Positions 7,959 through 15,517 of a stretch of DNA of 64,000 bases are shown here, piece by piece. Made by a program: the position numbers and the translations under genes. Position 1 is the first letter of the stretch; each line of letters starts with the position of its first letter. The notes under the pieces are model-generated. The model was not told the origin of the DNA. It saw nothing but the letters and a program-made list of their open reading frames with translations, and did no database searches. The stretch covers positions 7,501 through 71,500 of the forward strand of contig DAOUCP010000043.1 of NCBI GenBank assembly GCA_034432155.1. The letters run 5' to 3'. The stretch is from DAOUCP01 sp034432155 (GTDB taxonomy: Bacteria; Chloroflexota; Anaerolineae; Epilineales; Epilineaceae).

Positions 7959-9338
7959 ATGGCGCGACGCATTCTCGTCGTTGACGACGATCCGGCGATT
8001 CGGGAGCTGATTCGCGAGTTCCTGGCGGATGGGCAGACCGAAGTGGCGGAGGCCGAGACCGGCGGCCAGACGATTGCCCGGCTTGCTGCCGAGCCGCCCG
8101 ATCTGGTCCTCTTGGACATGTTGCTGCCGGACATGGACGGTCTGGAGGTGCTGGCCCAGATCCGTTCGGCGGCGCCGATTCCGGTTGTGGTCATTACCGC
8201 CGACTCGAGCGGCTCGCGCACCATTCGGGCGATGCAGGCCGGGGCCTACGACTACCTAGTCAAGCCCTTGGAGCCCGAACACGTGCGTCAGGTGGTCGAT
8301 CGCGCGCTGGAGCACTTGCGGCTCTCGGACGAGGTGCGGGCCCTCCAAGACGCGTTGGCGACGCGCGACGTCCGTGAGCGGCTCGTCGGCAGCAGTCCGG
8401 CGATGCAGGAAGTCTACAAGCTGATCGGCCGCGTAGCCGCCAGCGGTGCGCCGGTGTTGATTGCCGGCGAAACGGGCACCGGCAAGGAGCTGGTTGCCGA
8501 GACGATCCACCTGAGCTCGCCGCGGGCACGTGGGCCTTTGGTCCGTGTCAATTGCGCGGCGCTGCCGGAGACACTGCTCGAGAGCGAGCTCTTCGGCCAT
8601 GAGAAGGGGGCGTTCACCGGTGCCATCGCCAGGCGCAAGGGCCGCTTCGAGCTGGCGGATGGCGGCACCATCTTCCTGGACGAGATCGGTGACCTCAACG
8701 CGAGCACTCAGAAGAAGCTGCTCCGGGTCCTTCAGTTCGGTGAGTTTGAGCGCGTGGGCGGGAGTGCGACCATCAAGACGGATGTGCGGGTCGTCACGGC
8801 AACGAACAAGCAGCTCGAGCTGGAGGTGGCAGCCGGCCGCTTCCGGGAGGACCTGTACTATCGGCTGAACGTCATTCGCATCGACATGCCGCCGTTGCGC
8901 GAAAGGCGCGAGGACATCATCCCGTTGGTGGCGCATTTCCTTGACAAGTACCGGCGCGCTCCGGGCAGCCCACCGACAAAGATCAGCCAGGAGGCCATGG
9001 ATCTCCTGCTGGCCTATGACTGGCCGGGCAATGTCCGGCAGCTCGAGAACACGATCATGCGCGCCGTAGTCATGGCCAGCGAAGGCGTGATTGGACCCGA
9101 GCACCTCGACTGGACAGCGCCGCCAGCCAGTCCGCGGGAGTTCGATGTTGCCGAGCTGGCGCGGCGGGGCGTTTCGCTGCAACGGGCGCTGGCCGAGGTG
9201 GAGCGCGACCTGATCGCCGAAGTGCTGCGGCAGACAGGCGGCGATCACGCCGAGACAGCGCGTCGCCTGGGGATCTATCGTGGCGTCTTGGAGGAGAAGC
9301 TGCGGGAATACGGGATCGGGAGGCCACAGCGCGCATGA
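7959..9338 (+). CDS. NtrC-family sigma-54 activator with receiver domain
   Basis: A 459-residue enhancer-binding protein in the classic three-part order. The receiver (1-118) has the phosphoacceptor Asp53 in LLDMLLPDMDG. The AAA+ domain (about 140-375) has Walker A GETGTGKE near 170, the sigma-54 contact loop GAFTGA at 217-222, Walker B IFLDEIGD near 238 and the Arg-finger region REDLYYRLN. The C-terminus (about 410-455) is a Fis-type helix-turn-helix (AETARRLGIYRGVLEEKLRE). It overlaps rpoN by four bases (ATGA), so the activator and the sigma factor it serves are made together. No partner kinase lies next to it; the kinase at 856-1986 has its own regulator. Confidence 0.95.
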   Translation: MARRILVVDDDPAIRELIREFLADGQTEVAEAETGGQTIARLAAEPPDLVLLDMLLPDMDGLEVLAQIRSAAPIPVVVITADSSGSRTIRAMQAGAYDYLVKPLEPEHVRQVVDRALEHLRLSDEVRALQDALATRDVRERLVGSSPAMQEVYKLIGRVAASGAPVLIAGETGTGKELVAETIHLSSPRARGPLVRVNCAALPETLLESELFGHEKGAFTGAIARRKGRFELADGGTIFLDEIGDLNASTQKKLLRVLQFGEFERVGGSATIKTDVRVVTATNKQLELEVAAGRFREDLYYRLNVIRIDMPPLRERREDIIPLVAHFLDKYRRAPGSPPTKISQEAMDLLLAYDWPGNVRQLENTIMRAVVMASEGVIGPEHLDWTAPPASPREFDVAELARRGVSLQRALAEVERDLIAEVLRQTGGDHAETARRLGIYRGVLEEKLREYGIGRPQRA

Positions 9339-10720
9339 GCCTGGAAATGGGCTACGGCCAGTACATGCAGATGCGGCCGTCGCCGAGCCTCATCCAGTTC
9401 ACCGAGATCCTGGCGCTCTCAAGCCTGGACCTCGAAGCGCTGATCGAGGAGGCGGTGGATCAGAACCCGGCGCTTGAGCTGCACGAAGTCAGCGTGTGCC
9501 CGGCTTGTGGCGATCCCCTACTGGCCGATGGCAGTTGCTATCGCTGCCAGCGGGGCCTCGATCTGGCTCACCAGGCGGCGGGAGAGCTGGCCGAGCCGGA
9601 GGAGGAGACCCAAGACCCTTGGCTTCGCGTTGCCGACCAGCGGAGCCTGGCGGAGCACCTCATCGTCGAACTGGCCACAGTGCTCGACGAGTCTGACCTG
9701 CCGATTGCCGAGCACCTCATCGGAGAGCTTAACGATCGAGGGTTTCTGGAAACACCGCTGTCGGCGCTCGCGGAGGCACTCTCCGTGCCCCGAGAACGGG
9801 TGGCACGGGTGCTCACGGCTCTCCAGACGGTCGGCCCGGCCGGGATTGGCGCCCGTTCGGTGAGCGAGTGTCTGCTCTTGCAGCTCGAGCGATGGTCGGA
9901 GAGTGGCGTCGACCATCCACTGGCCCGAGCGATCGTATCGGACCATCTGCCCGCCCTGGCCCAGGGCAAGTACAGCCAGCTTGCCGAAGCCCTTGGCGTG
10001 TCCTACGAGGAGGTGCTCGCCGCGCGCGACTTCATTCGCTCACACCTGCGTCCCTATCCGATTGCCGAGCGCATCGACCTGGAGCCGTGGCAGGGTGATC
10101 GCGGCACCGGTTTCGTGGCACCGGACATCATCGTTCGTCTCAAGGAAGATGACTCGGTGGACGTGGAAGTGGTCGAATCGCGTCGCTACGCGCTATCCAT
10201 CAGCCCGCTGTACCGCAACCTGGCGTCGCGTCTGGCGGCTGGCAGCGAACCGAGCGAGCTGGGTCTGGGCCGCGCGGACGAGAGGCACGTCCGTCAGCAG
10301 GTCAGCCGCGCCGAGACGTTCCTGGCCCACATTCGGGAGCGGCGCGAGACCATTCGCCGCGTGGCGGTCTACGTCATGGAGCGCCAGAAGGAGTATCTGC
10401 GCAAGGGACCACGCTACTTGAAGCCACTGACGCGGGCCGAAGTGGCCGAGGCGCTGGCTTTGCACGAATCGACCGTCAGTCGGGCCACGGCCGGCAAGTA
10501 CGTATTGTTGCCCAGCCGTCACGTCGTGCTTTTCGCGGAGTTCTTCCGTGCCGCCCTGCCGGTCCATGACGTGCTCAAGGAGCTGGTGGCCAACGAGAGC
10601 CGACCGCTTTCGGATGCTGAGCTGGCGACCGAACTGCGGTCCCGTGGCTACCGTGTCGCACGCCGGACAGTCGCTAAGTACCGGGCACAGCTCGGCATTC
10701 TACCCTCGTCGCTGCGCTAG
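9335..10720 (+). CDS. rpoN: RNA polymerase sigma-54 factor with an embedded Cys4 insert
   Basis: A 461-residue sigma-54. The Gln/Leu-rich activator-responsive region I is short (residues 1-48, ending NPALELHE). The core-binding region spans about 100-290 and carries GPAGIGARS. The helix-turn-helix region reads LHESTVSRATAGKYV, and the RpoN box ARRTVAKYR lies near 442-450, close to the C-terminus. The oddity is CPACG-x-YRCQ: two CxxC pairs (Cys55, 58, 68, 71) right after region I, where other sigma-54 proteins have an acidic variable linker. This looks like a small zinc ribbon. The ATG overlaps the activator gene stop, so the start is secure. Cognate -24/-12 promoters were not found in this window. 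Confidence 0.95.
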   Translation: MSLEMGYGQYMQMRPSPSLIQFTEILALSSLDLEALIEEAVDQNPALELHEVSVCPACGDPLLADGSCYRCQRGLDLAHQAAGELAEPEEETQDPWLRVADQRSLAEHLIVELATVLDESDLPIAEHLIGELNDRGFLETPLSALAEALSVPRERVARVLTALQTVGPAGIGARSVSECLLLQLERWSESGVDHPLARAIVSDHLPALAQGKYSQLAEALGVSYEEVLAARDFIRSHLRPYPIAERIDLEPWQGDRGTGFVAPDIIVRLKEDDSVDVEVVESRRYALSISPLYRNLASRLAAGSEPSELGLGRADERHVRQQVSRAETFLAHIRERRETIRRVAVYVMERQKEYLRKGPRYLKPLTRAEVAEALALHESTVSRATAGKYVLLPSRHVVLFAEFFRAALPVHDVLKELVANESRPLSDAELATELRSRGYRVARRTVAKYRAQLGILPSSLR

Positions 10721-10825
10721 ACCGAGCGACCCACCAGCCCCTACCGTGCCCCTCTTCGGCGGCCGTTGGGCCTGGGCATGAGGCATGCCGCCCGGCGGCT
10801 CGCTGGCCGGGACGCCGGGAGGTGC

Positions 10826-11278
10826 TTACGACTCGAGGATCCAGCGGTCGAGGTCGCGGCCGTATTCGACGAAGTCCTCGGGCCGGAACCAGAGTGCCAG
10901 CTCCTCCTGGGCCGTCTCGGGCCCATCTGAGGCGTGAACCAGGTTGCGGCCAGTGCACAGGGCAAAGTCGGCGCGGATGCTGCCGGCCGGCGATTCGGCC
11001 GGGCGCGTGTCGCCAACGGTCTTGCGTACCGCCTGGATCGCCCCCGGCCCCTCGACGGCCATAGCGACGACGGGGCCGGAGGTAAGGTAGCCGATGAGGC
11101 CCTCGAAAAAGGGCTTGCCCTCGTGAACCGCGTAGTGCTTCCGGGCGAGCTCAGCGCTGACGGTTGTCAGGCGTAAGGCGATGATCTTGAGCCCGCGGCG
11201 CTCAAAGCGCCCAATCAACTCGCCGATAAGACCTCGCTGCACGGCATCTGGCTTGAGAAGGATGAGGCTGCGTTCCAT
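10826..11278 (-). CDS. ndk: Nucleoside diphosphate kinase
   Basis: A 150-residue enzyme that moves the terminal phosphate between nucleoside triphosphates and diphosphates through a phospho-histidine. The N-terminus (MERSLILLKPDAVQRGLIGE), the nucleotide-binding GDTRPAESPAGSIRADFA stretch and the active-site His115 in RNLVHASD are all present. Length is normal. The ATG at 11276-11278 matches the family start; the frame is open upstream only through repeat sequence. Unusually, about 150 nt of tandem repeats lie between the start and the promoter at 11434-11439. The gene converges on rpoN, and in the 105 bp between them (10721-10825) I see only a weak GGCATG/CATGCC hairpin without a T run. Confidence 0.97.
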   Translation of the reverse strand: MERSLILLKPDAVQRGLIGELIGRFERRGLKIIALRLTTVSAELARKHYAVHEGKPFFEGLIGYLTSGPVVAMAVEGPGAIQAVRKTVGDTRPAESPAGSIRADFALCTGRNLVHASDGPETAQEELALWFRPEDFVEYGRDLDRWILES

Positions 11279-11323
11279 GGTACCTCGTCGCTTGCGTGTG
11301 GGGTGGGCGGACGATCCGTCGGT

Positions 11324-11489
11324 GATCTGCGTGCCAGCGCCGACCCCGTGGATGATGCGTCGATGATCTGCGTGCATCCTCCGGGTAGGCCGACGCCGCG
11401 CCCAGGATCTTCGTGCGCGCTATGGCTCGGGGAATTATAGGGCCAGTGATCTTCGTGCACGCTGTGGGGCAGAGCCATGTCAGCTGTGA
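11324..11489. repeat. Four tandem 41-42-bp repeats in the ndk leader
   Basis: Units begin with GATCTKCGTGC at 11324, 11365, 11406 and 11448 (spacing 41, 41, 42). A degenerate fifth copy may start at 11488. The distal ends of the units have diverged. The unit at 11406 contains the minus-strand TATAAT of the ndk promoter, so part of the array lies in the ndk leader and part upstream of it. Confidence 0.82.
11434..11439 (-). promoter_or_regulatory. ndk promoter -10 box
   Basis: On the minus strand TATAAT is preceded by ACTGGCCC and followed by TCCCC. No -35 box is recognisable at the proper distance. Transcription would begin near 11427 and run through about 150 nt of repeats before the ndk start codon. 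Confidence 0.5.
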
Positions 11490-11686
11490 TCGCGCGCGAG
11501 GCGGGCCCGTGCCAGCCGTGGCAGCGCGCGGGGCGGTTCCATGCCAGCCGCAGTCGTGCGTGAAGCCGCCTCACGCAGGGCATCCATGCAGAAGCGCGAG
11601 AGACTTGCGGCTGTGGGCTGCTCGGAGGGCGGCGAGGAGCCGTCGCCCTTGGCCAAGGCAACTTTCGTCTTAAGTTTCCTTATGTC

Positions 11687-11715
11687 TTGACATGACGCAA
11701 GAGTCATGGTACCAT
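11687..11715 (+). promoter_or_regulatory. Promoter and operator-like palindromes before the cohesin/LysM gene
   Basis: A perfect TTGACA -35 box (11687-11692) and a TACCAT -10 box (11710-11715) are separated by 17 bp. The spacer holds an inverted repeat CATGAC-N6-GTCATG (11691-11708), and the -10 box itself is half of the 10-bp palindrome ATGGTACCAT (11706-11715). This layout suggests a repressor site covering the promoter. The local sequence is clearly richer in A and T than its surroundings. Confidence 0.72.
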
Positions 11716-11813
11716 GCCGGCGAACCGTGCGCCTTCGGCTTCCCGTCCCGCGTCCAGCGCGGGCCCCACCACGGTTGCGGTCGAGGCATCCGAGCGGCAT
11801 GAAGGAGGTCAAC

Positions 11814-12989
11814 GTGAACCATCCGATGCGATCCCGCAAGTGCGTGGCGTTATCGGCTGCACTGCCTCTGGTGCTCGTCCTTGGCGGGGCACTGGCGAGC
11901 GCGCCATTGGCGAGGGCCGAGACGAAGGGTATGGCAACGACAGTCGCCGTCTCTCCGGCGCAACTGTCTCTGGAGTGCAAGGTCGACAAGCTTGTTGACA
12001 TTCGCGTCAACGACGTGAAGGACTTGTACGGCGTTGATGTGAAGATCACGTTCAACCCAAACGTGCTCGAAGTCGTGGATGGGGATGCCGCCTTGCCCGG
12101 TATCCAAATCCAGCCTGGGAATCTCCCGGATACGACCGGCGGCCTTGGTTACATCCACACCAACAAGGCCGACAACACGGCGGGGACCATCGAGTACGTC
12201 GCGGTGCGCAAGGCCCCGGCCGCACCGCAGTCGGGCAGCGGCGTGGTGGCTAGCATCACCTTCCGGGGCAAGGCAGCCGGGACGAGTCCGATCACCTTGG
12301 CGGCCGTGGTGCTGTCGAACCAGGTGGCCCAGCCCCTGCAGGCAGAGTTGGTGAGCGGTCAAGCGAATGTGACGTGCGCCGGCCCGACCAAGCCGCCGCC
12401 GCCCCAGACACCGGTGCCGCCCAAGCCGCCGGAGCCACCGAAGCCGCCCCTTCCGCCGCAGCCACCGGTGCCGCCCAAGCCACCGGCGGTGCCACCTGGC
12501 GGCTGTACCCACGTCGTGGCACCTTGTGAGACCTTGTACTCGATTGCCCGGCGCTACGGAGTCACCGTCACCGAGCTGGTGACGCTCAACGGAATCGTCG
12601 ATCCGAACCGCATCTATGCGGGTCAGACGCTGGTCATTCCGCGCTGCGCTCCTCCCGTCCCACCTGTCCAGTGCATGGAGTATGTCGTGCAGCCCTGTGA
12701 CACGCTGACCAGCATCGCGGCCCGCTATTGCGAATCGGTCTATGCCATCGCGGTCCGCAACGGCATCGTGAACCCTGACTGCATCTTGGCTGGTCAAGTG
12801 ATTCGGGTCTGCCCGGCGTGCGGCAGCGGCAAAGGACCAAGCTGCCGCACACAGTATGTGGTGCAGCCCTACGACACGCTGTTCGGCATCTCGCTGCAGT
12901 TCGGTGTGCCGATGCAGGTGCTGGCTGACGCGAACGCCATCGCCAACCCGCATCTGATCTACGCCGGCCAGGTGTTGTGCATTCCCTAG
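11814..12989 (+). CDS. Exported cohesin-like protein with three LysM domains
   Basis: A 391-residue exported protein. I start it at the GTG at 11814 because AAGGAGG lies six bases upstream; the ATG at 11799 would put that site inside the gene. A signal peptide (hydrophobic core LSAALPLVLVLGGALASAP) ends at ARA. Residues about 45-180 resemble a type I cohesin-like beta sandwich (DLYGVDVKITFNPNVLEVVDG; GVVASITFRGKAAG). A linker of repeated PPKPP/PVPP follows, then three LysM modules, each starting with a YVVQPCDTL-like motif and ending with AGQ-x-L-x-IP. LysM modules bind N-acetylglucosamine polymers, so the protein should sit on the cell wall. Seven or more Cys within the LysM part suggest disulfides. 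Confidence 0.85.
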   Translation: MNHPMRSRKCVALSAALPLVLVLGGALASAPLARAETKGMATTVAVSPAQLSLECKVDKLVDIRVNDVKDLYGVDVKITFNPNVLEVVDGDAALPGIQIQPGNLPDTTGGLGYIHTNKADNTAGTIEYVAVRKAPAAPQSGSGVVASITFRGKAAGTSPITLAAVVLSNQVAQPLQAELVSGQANVTCAGPTKPPPPQTPVPPKPPEPPKPPLPPQPPVPPKPPAVPPGGCTHVVAPCETLYSIARRYGVTVTELVTLNGIVDPNRIYAGQTLVIPRCAPPVPPVQCMEYVVQPCDTLTSIAARYCESVYAIAVRNGIVNPDCILAGQVIRVCPACGSGKGPSCRTQYVVQPYDTLFGISLQFGVPMQVLADANAIANPHLIYAGQVLCIP

Positions 12990-13021
12990 ACGCATCGAAG
13001 GCGCGCAGTACGCCCTGAACT

Positions 13022-13057
13022 CGACAGCGGGGCCGCGTCCAGGCGGCCCCGCTGTCG
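13022..13057. terminator. Long perfect hairpin after the LysM gene
   Basis: CGACAGCGGGGCCGC (13022-13036) pairs perfectly with its complement at 13043-13057 around the loop GTCCAG, giving a 15-bp stem. It lies 32 bp after the LysM gene and between convergent genes. No T run follows on either strand, so it may terminate or protect both transcripts in a factor-dependent way. The rest of the gap (13058-13206) shows nothing I can name. Confidence 0.6.
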
Positions 13058-13206
13058 TCGAACCCCACGCAGCGGTCGGCCGGCACAGCACGGACCCAGG
13101 TCGCGCCGAGCGCGGCTGTCGGCGAGGAGCCGGGCAGGCGACGACGGCCGGGAACTCGGTCGGCCGCGACGAAAGGAGCCTCGGGAGCCGATGACGGCCG
13201 GGCGGT

Positions 13207-14859
13207 CTACTCGGACATGGGGATGCGCAGCCCGTGGCGCTTCGCCATCTCGATGGCTTCGGCGTAGCCGGCATCGGCATGACGCAGCACGCCGATCGCC
13301 GGATCATTGGTGAGTACGCGCTCCAGACGGCGGGCTGCCGCCGGCGAGCCATCGGCGACGATGACCTGCCCGGCATGTTGTGAGTACCCGATGCCCACGC
13401 CGCCGCCATGGTGGAAGCTCACCCACGTCGCACCGCTGGCGACGTTCAACATCAGGTTCAGGAGTGGCCAGTCGCTGACGGCGTCACTTCCGTCAAGCAT
13501 GCCCTCGGTCTCACGCCGGGGGCTGGCCACCGAGCCGGTGTCCAGGTGGTCGCGGCCGATGACGATCGGTGCCTGGAGTTGCCCACGGGCGACAGCTTCG
13601 TTGAATGCCAGGCCGGCAGCGCGCCGCTCGCCCATGCCCAGCCAGCAAATCCGAGCCGGAAGGCCCTGGAACGCCACGCGCTCTCGCGCCATGGCCAGCC
13701 AGCGGCGCAAGGGCTCGTCCTCGGGGAACAGGTCGGCGATGATGCGATCGGTGGTGTGAATGTCGCTTGCCTCCCCCGACAGCGCCACCCAACGGAAGGG
13801 GCCCTTGCCGCGACAGAATAGCGGCCGGATGAATGCCGGCACAAAGCCGGGGAACGAGAAGGCGTCGCGGACACCTGCATCGAAGGCGCGCTGCCGAATG
13901 TTGTTCCCGTAGTCGAAGGTCACGGCCCCCTTGGCTTGCAGGCGCAGCATGGCCTCGACGTGCTGGGCCATGCTGGCCATCGATCGGCGGCGATACTCGG
14001 TTGGGTCGCGCTGTCGGAGCTCGGCCGCTGCCTCGACCGAAAGACCTTGGGGAACGTACGAGAGCACGTCGTGGGCAGGCGTCTGGTCGGTGAGAACCTC
14101 GGGGGTCAGCCCGGCTTCCAGAATTCGCCACAGCACCTCGCTGGCATTGCCGAGGATCCCAATCGAGCGGGCTTCGCCATGCGCTTTCGCCCGGTCGGCC
14201 ATGCGGAGCGCCTCCTGGACGTCGGCCGTCCAGGTGTCTAGGTAGCGGGTCGCCAGACGCCGCTCGATGCGCTTGGGGTCAACCTCGACGACGAGAGCCA
14301 CGCCCTCGTTCATGGTGATGGCCAGCGGCTGCGCACCCCCCATGCCGCCCAGTCCTGCCGACAGGGTGATGGTGCCCTTGAGACTGCCGCCAAAGTGCTG
14401 CCGAGCGCATTCGGCCAAGGTCTCGTACGTGCCCTGGAGAATGCCTTGCGTGCCTATGTAGATCCACGAGCCGGCAGTCATCTGGCCATACATCATGAGT
14501 CCCTTGGCCGCCAGATCGTCGAAGTGTTCCTGGGTAGCCCAGTGCGGAACTAAATTGCTGTTGGCGATCATCACCCGGGGTGCGTCGCTGTGAGTCGTGA
14601 GGATGCCGACGGGCTTCCCCGACTGCACCAGAAGTGTCTCATCGTCGCCCAGCCGGCGGAGTGCGTCCACGATGGCGTCGAAGGCAGCCCACGAGCGGGC
14701 TGCCTGGCCGCGGCCGCCGTACACGATCAGCTGCTCCGGGAGCTCGGCGACCTCCGGATCCAGATTGTTCATGAGCATCCGCAGCGCGGCTTCCTGGAGC
14801 CAGCCGCGGCACTGGATGGTAGTGCCCCGCGGGGCGCGAACGACGCGTGGTTCAGACAC
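13207..14859 (-). CDS. hutU: Urocanate hydratase
   Basis: A 550-residue cytoplasmic enzyme that adds water to urocanate to give imidazolonepropionate, the second step of histidine breakdown, with tightly bound NAD+ as an electrophile. Family signatures are clear: QCRGWLQEAALRMLMNNLD, the NAD-binding SAGLGGMGGAQPLA stretch near 168-180, SFPGFVPAFIRPLFCRGKGPF near 334-356 (given here in outline), the active-site Cys405 in ARICWLGMGER, and FHHGGGVGIGYSQHAG near the C-terminus. Start is the GTG at 14857-14859 behind GAGGAGG. The other hut genes (hutH, hutI, hutG) are not in this window, so the pathway must be completed elsewhere or the gene was separated from it. Confidence 0.96.
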   Translation of the reverse strand: MSEPRVVRAPRGTTIQCRGWLQEAALRMLMNNLDPEVAELPEQLIVYGGRGQAARSWAAFDAIVDALRRLGDDETLLVQSGKPVGILTTHSDAPRVMIANSNLVPHWATQEHFDDLAAKGLMMYGQMTAGSWIYIGTQGILQGTYETLAECARQHFGGSLKGTITLSAGLGGMGGAQPLAITMNEGVALVVEVDPKRIERRLATRYLDTWTADVQEALRMADRAKAHGEARSIGILGNASEVLWRILEAGLTPEVLTDQTPAHDVLSYVPQGLSVEAAAELRQRDPTEYRRRSMASMAQHVEAMLRLQAKGAVTFDYGNNIRQRAFDAGVRDAFSFPGFVPAFIRPLFCRGKGPFRWVALSGEASDIHTTDRIIADLFPEDEPLRRWLAMARERVAFQGLPARICWLGMGERRAAGLAFNEAVARGQLQAPIVIGRDHLDTGSVASPRRETEGMLDGSDAVSDWPLLNLMLNVASGATWVSFHHGGGVGIGYSQHAGQVIVADGSPAAARRLERVLTNDPAIGVLRHADAGYAEAIEMAKRHGLRIPMSE

Positions 14860-15014
14860 CGAACCCTCCTCGAACGATGCACGGCTGCGCCTGGTGCTGG
14901 CAACACCGTGTGTTCCACTTTGGCGGTGCGGCCTCCCCCCGCCAGTCTTCGGTCGGCCAGATATGGTAGGCGTCTACCTCGGCGCCGACAATTGGACGAG
15001 GCCGGCGGGCCTGC

Positions 15015-15230
15015 ACCATCGCCGCCGCCCATCTGCAGCGCCAGGGCGCGCCATCGCGGCGCAGGCGCACGGGCACCGTGGCACCACCATCGCACGGGCA
15101 CCATCGCATCGCAGGCGCACCGGCATCGTCGCACCGCCAGGGCTCCGCCATCGCGCCGCAGGCGGGACCTCTACGCCGTGCCCACCGGTAGCGGGGAGAC
15201 TGGCTCCGCCATCGCGCCGCAGGCGGGACC
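15015..15230. repeat. Irregular repeats of CCATCGCGCCGCAGGCG type
   Basis: A 29-bp unit beginning GGCTCCGCCATCGCG occurs twice without mismatch (15141-15169 and 15202-15230, 61 bp apart). Further upstream, degraded and rearranged pieces of the same unit (CCATCGC, GCAGGCGCAC, GGGCACC) recur several times. The block lies just upstream of the riboswitch promoter. The stretch 14860-15014 between hutU and these repeats holds nothing else I can identify. Confidence 0.75.
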
Positions 15231-15240
15231 CCCTCGGCCC

Positions 15241-15270
15241 TTGCCGTAGCGAGTCGCTGCCTGGTACAAT
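15241..15270 (+). promoter_or_regulatory. Promoter of the cobalamin-riboswitch transcript
   Basis: TTGCCG (15241-15246) and TACAAT (15265-15270) are 18 bp apart. Transcription would begin near 15277, about a dozen bases before the riboswitch fold starts. Confidence 0.6.
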
Positions 15271-15289
15271 GGCGATCCAGAGCAAGTTG

Positions 15290-15435
15290 CCGTCCCAGGT
15301 GCCCCAAGCCCGGATGCGCGGGGCCGAAGGGGGAAGCCGGTTCGAGTCCGGCGCTGGCCCGCAACGGTAGTGCAGCCGCCCCGGCGCGCTGCAGAGCCCG
15401 GACACCCGCCTGCGGACGTTGGTCCGATGAACCCC
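15290..15435 (+). ncRNA. Cobalamin (vitamin B12) riboswitch
   Basis: The conserved pieces occur in the right order: GGTGCC near 15299, GGGGGAAGCCGG (15329-15340) with its complement TCCGGC closing a short hairpin, GGCCCGCAACGGTAG (15356-15370), a variable hairpin built on GTGCAGC/GCTGCAG, and the B12 box AGCCCGGACACCCGCC (15395-15410). The ligand should be adenosylcobalamin or another cobalamin form. A terminator hairpin follows before the first gene, and the three genes behind it look like a B12 importer, which matches the RNA. The outer boundaries are approximate. Confidence 0.92.
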
Positions 15436-15469
15436 CGTGGAGCGGGGCTTCGAGGGCGATGTCGCTGCG

Positions 15470-15506
15470 CACCCCGGCCCTTCCGCGGCCGGGGTGTCGT
15501 TTTCCT
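15470..15506 (+). terminator. Riboswitch expression platform: intrinsic terminator
   Basis: CACCCCGGCC (15470-15479) pairs with GGCCGGGGTG (15487-15496) around a 7-nt loop, and TCGTTTTCCT follows. The upstream GTGGAGCGGGGC (15437-15448) could pair with the left arm as an antiterminator. Binding of B12 should therefore stop transcription before the importer genes. Confidence 0.85.
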
Positions 15507-15517
15507 GGGGAGGAACC

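Noticed and set aside
10721..10825. An intrinsic terminator between rpoN and ndk
   Set aside because: Only short GC-rich hairpins are present, with no T run on either strand, so I do not annotate one.
11850..13409. A minus-strand protein overlapping the cohesin/LysM gene
   Set aside because: It has low-complexity Arg/His/Gly content and no start signal, while the opposite strand has a signal peptide and three LysM modules.
15330..15365. A tRNA-like T-arm (GGTTCGAGTCC)
   Set aside because: The bases lie inside the cobalamin riboswitch hairpin. No acceptor stem, anticodon arm or CCA end can be drawn around them.
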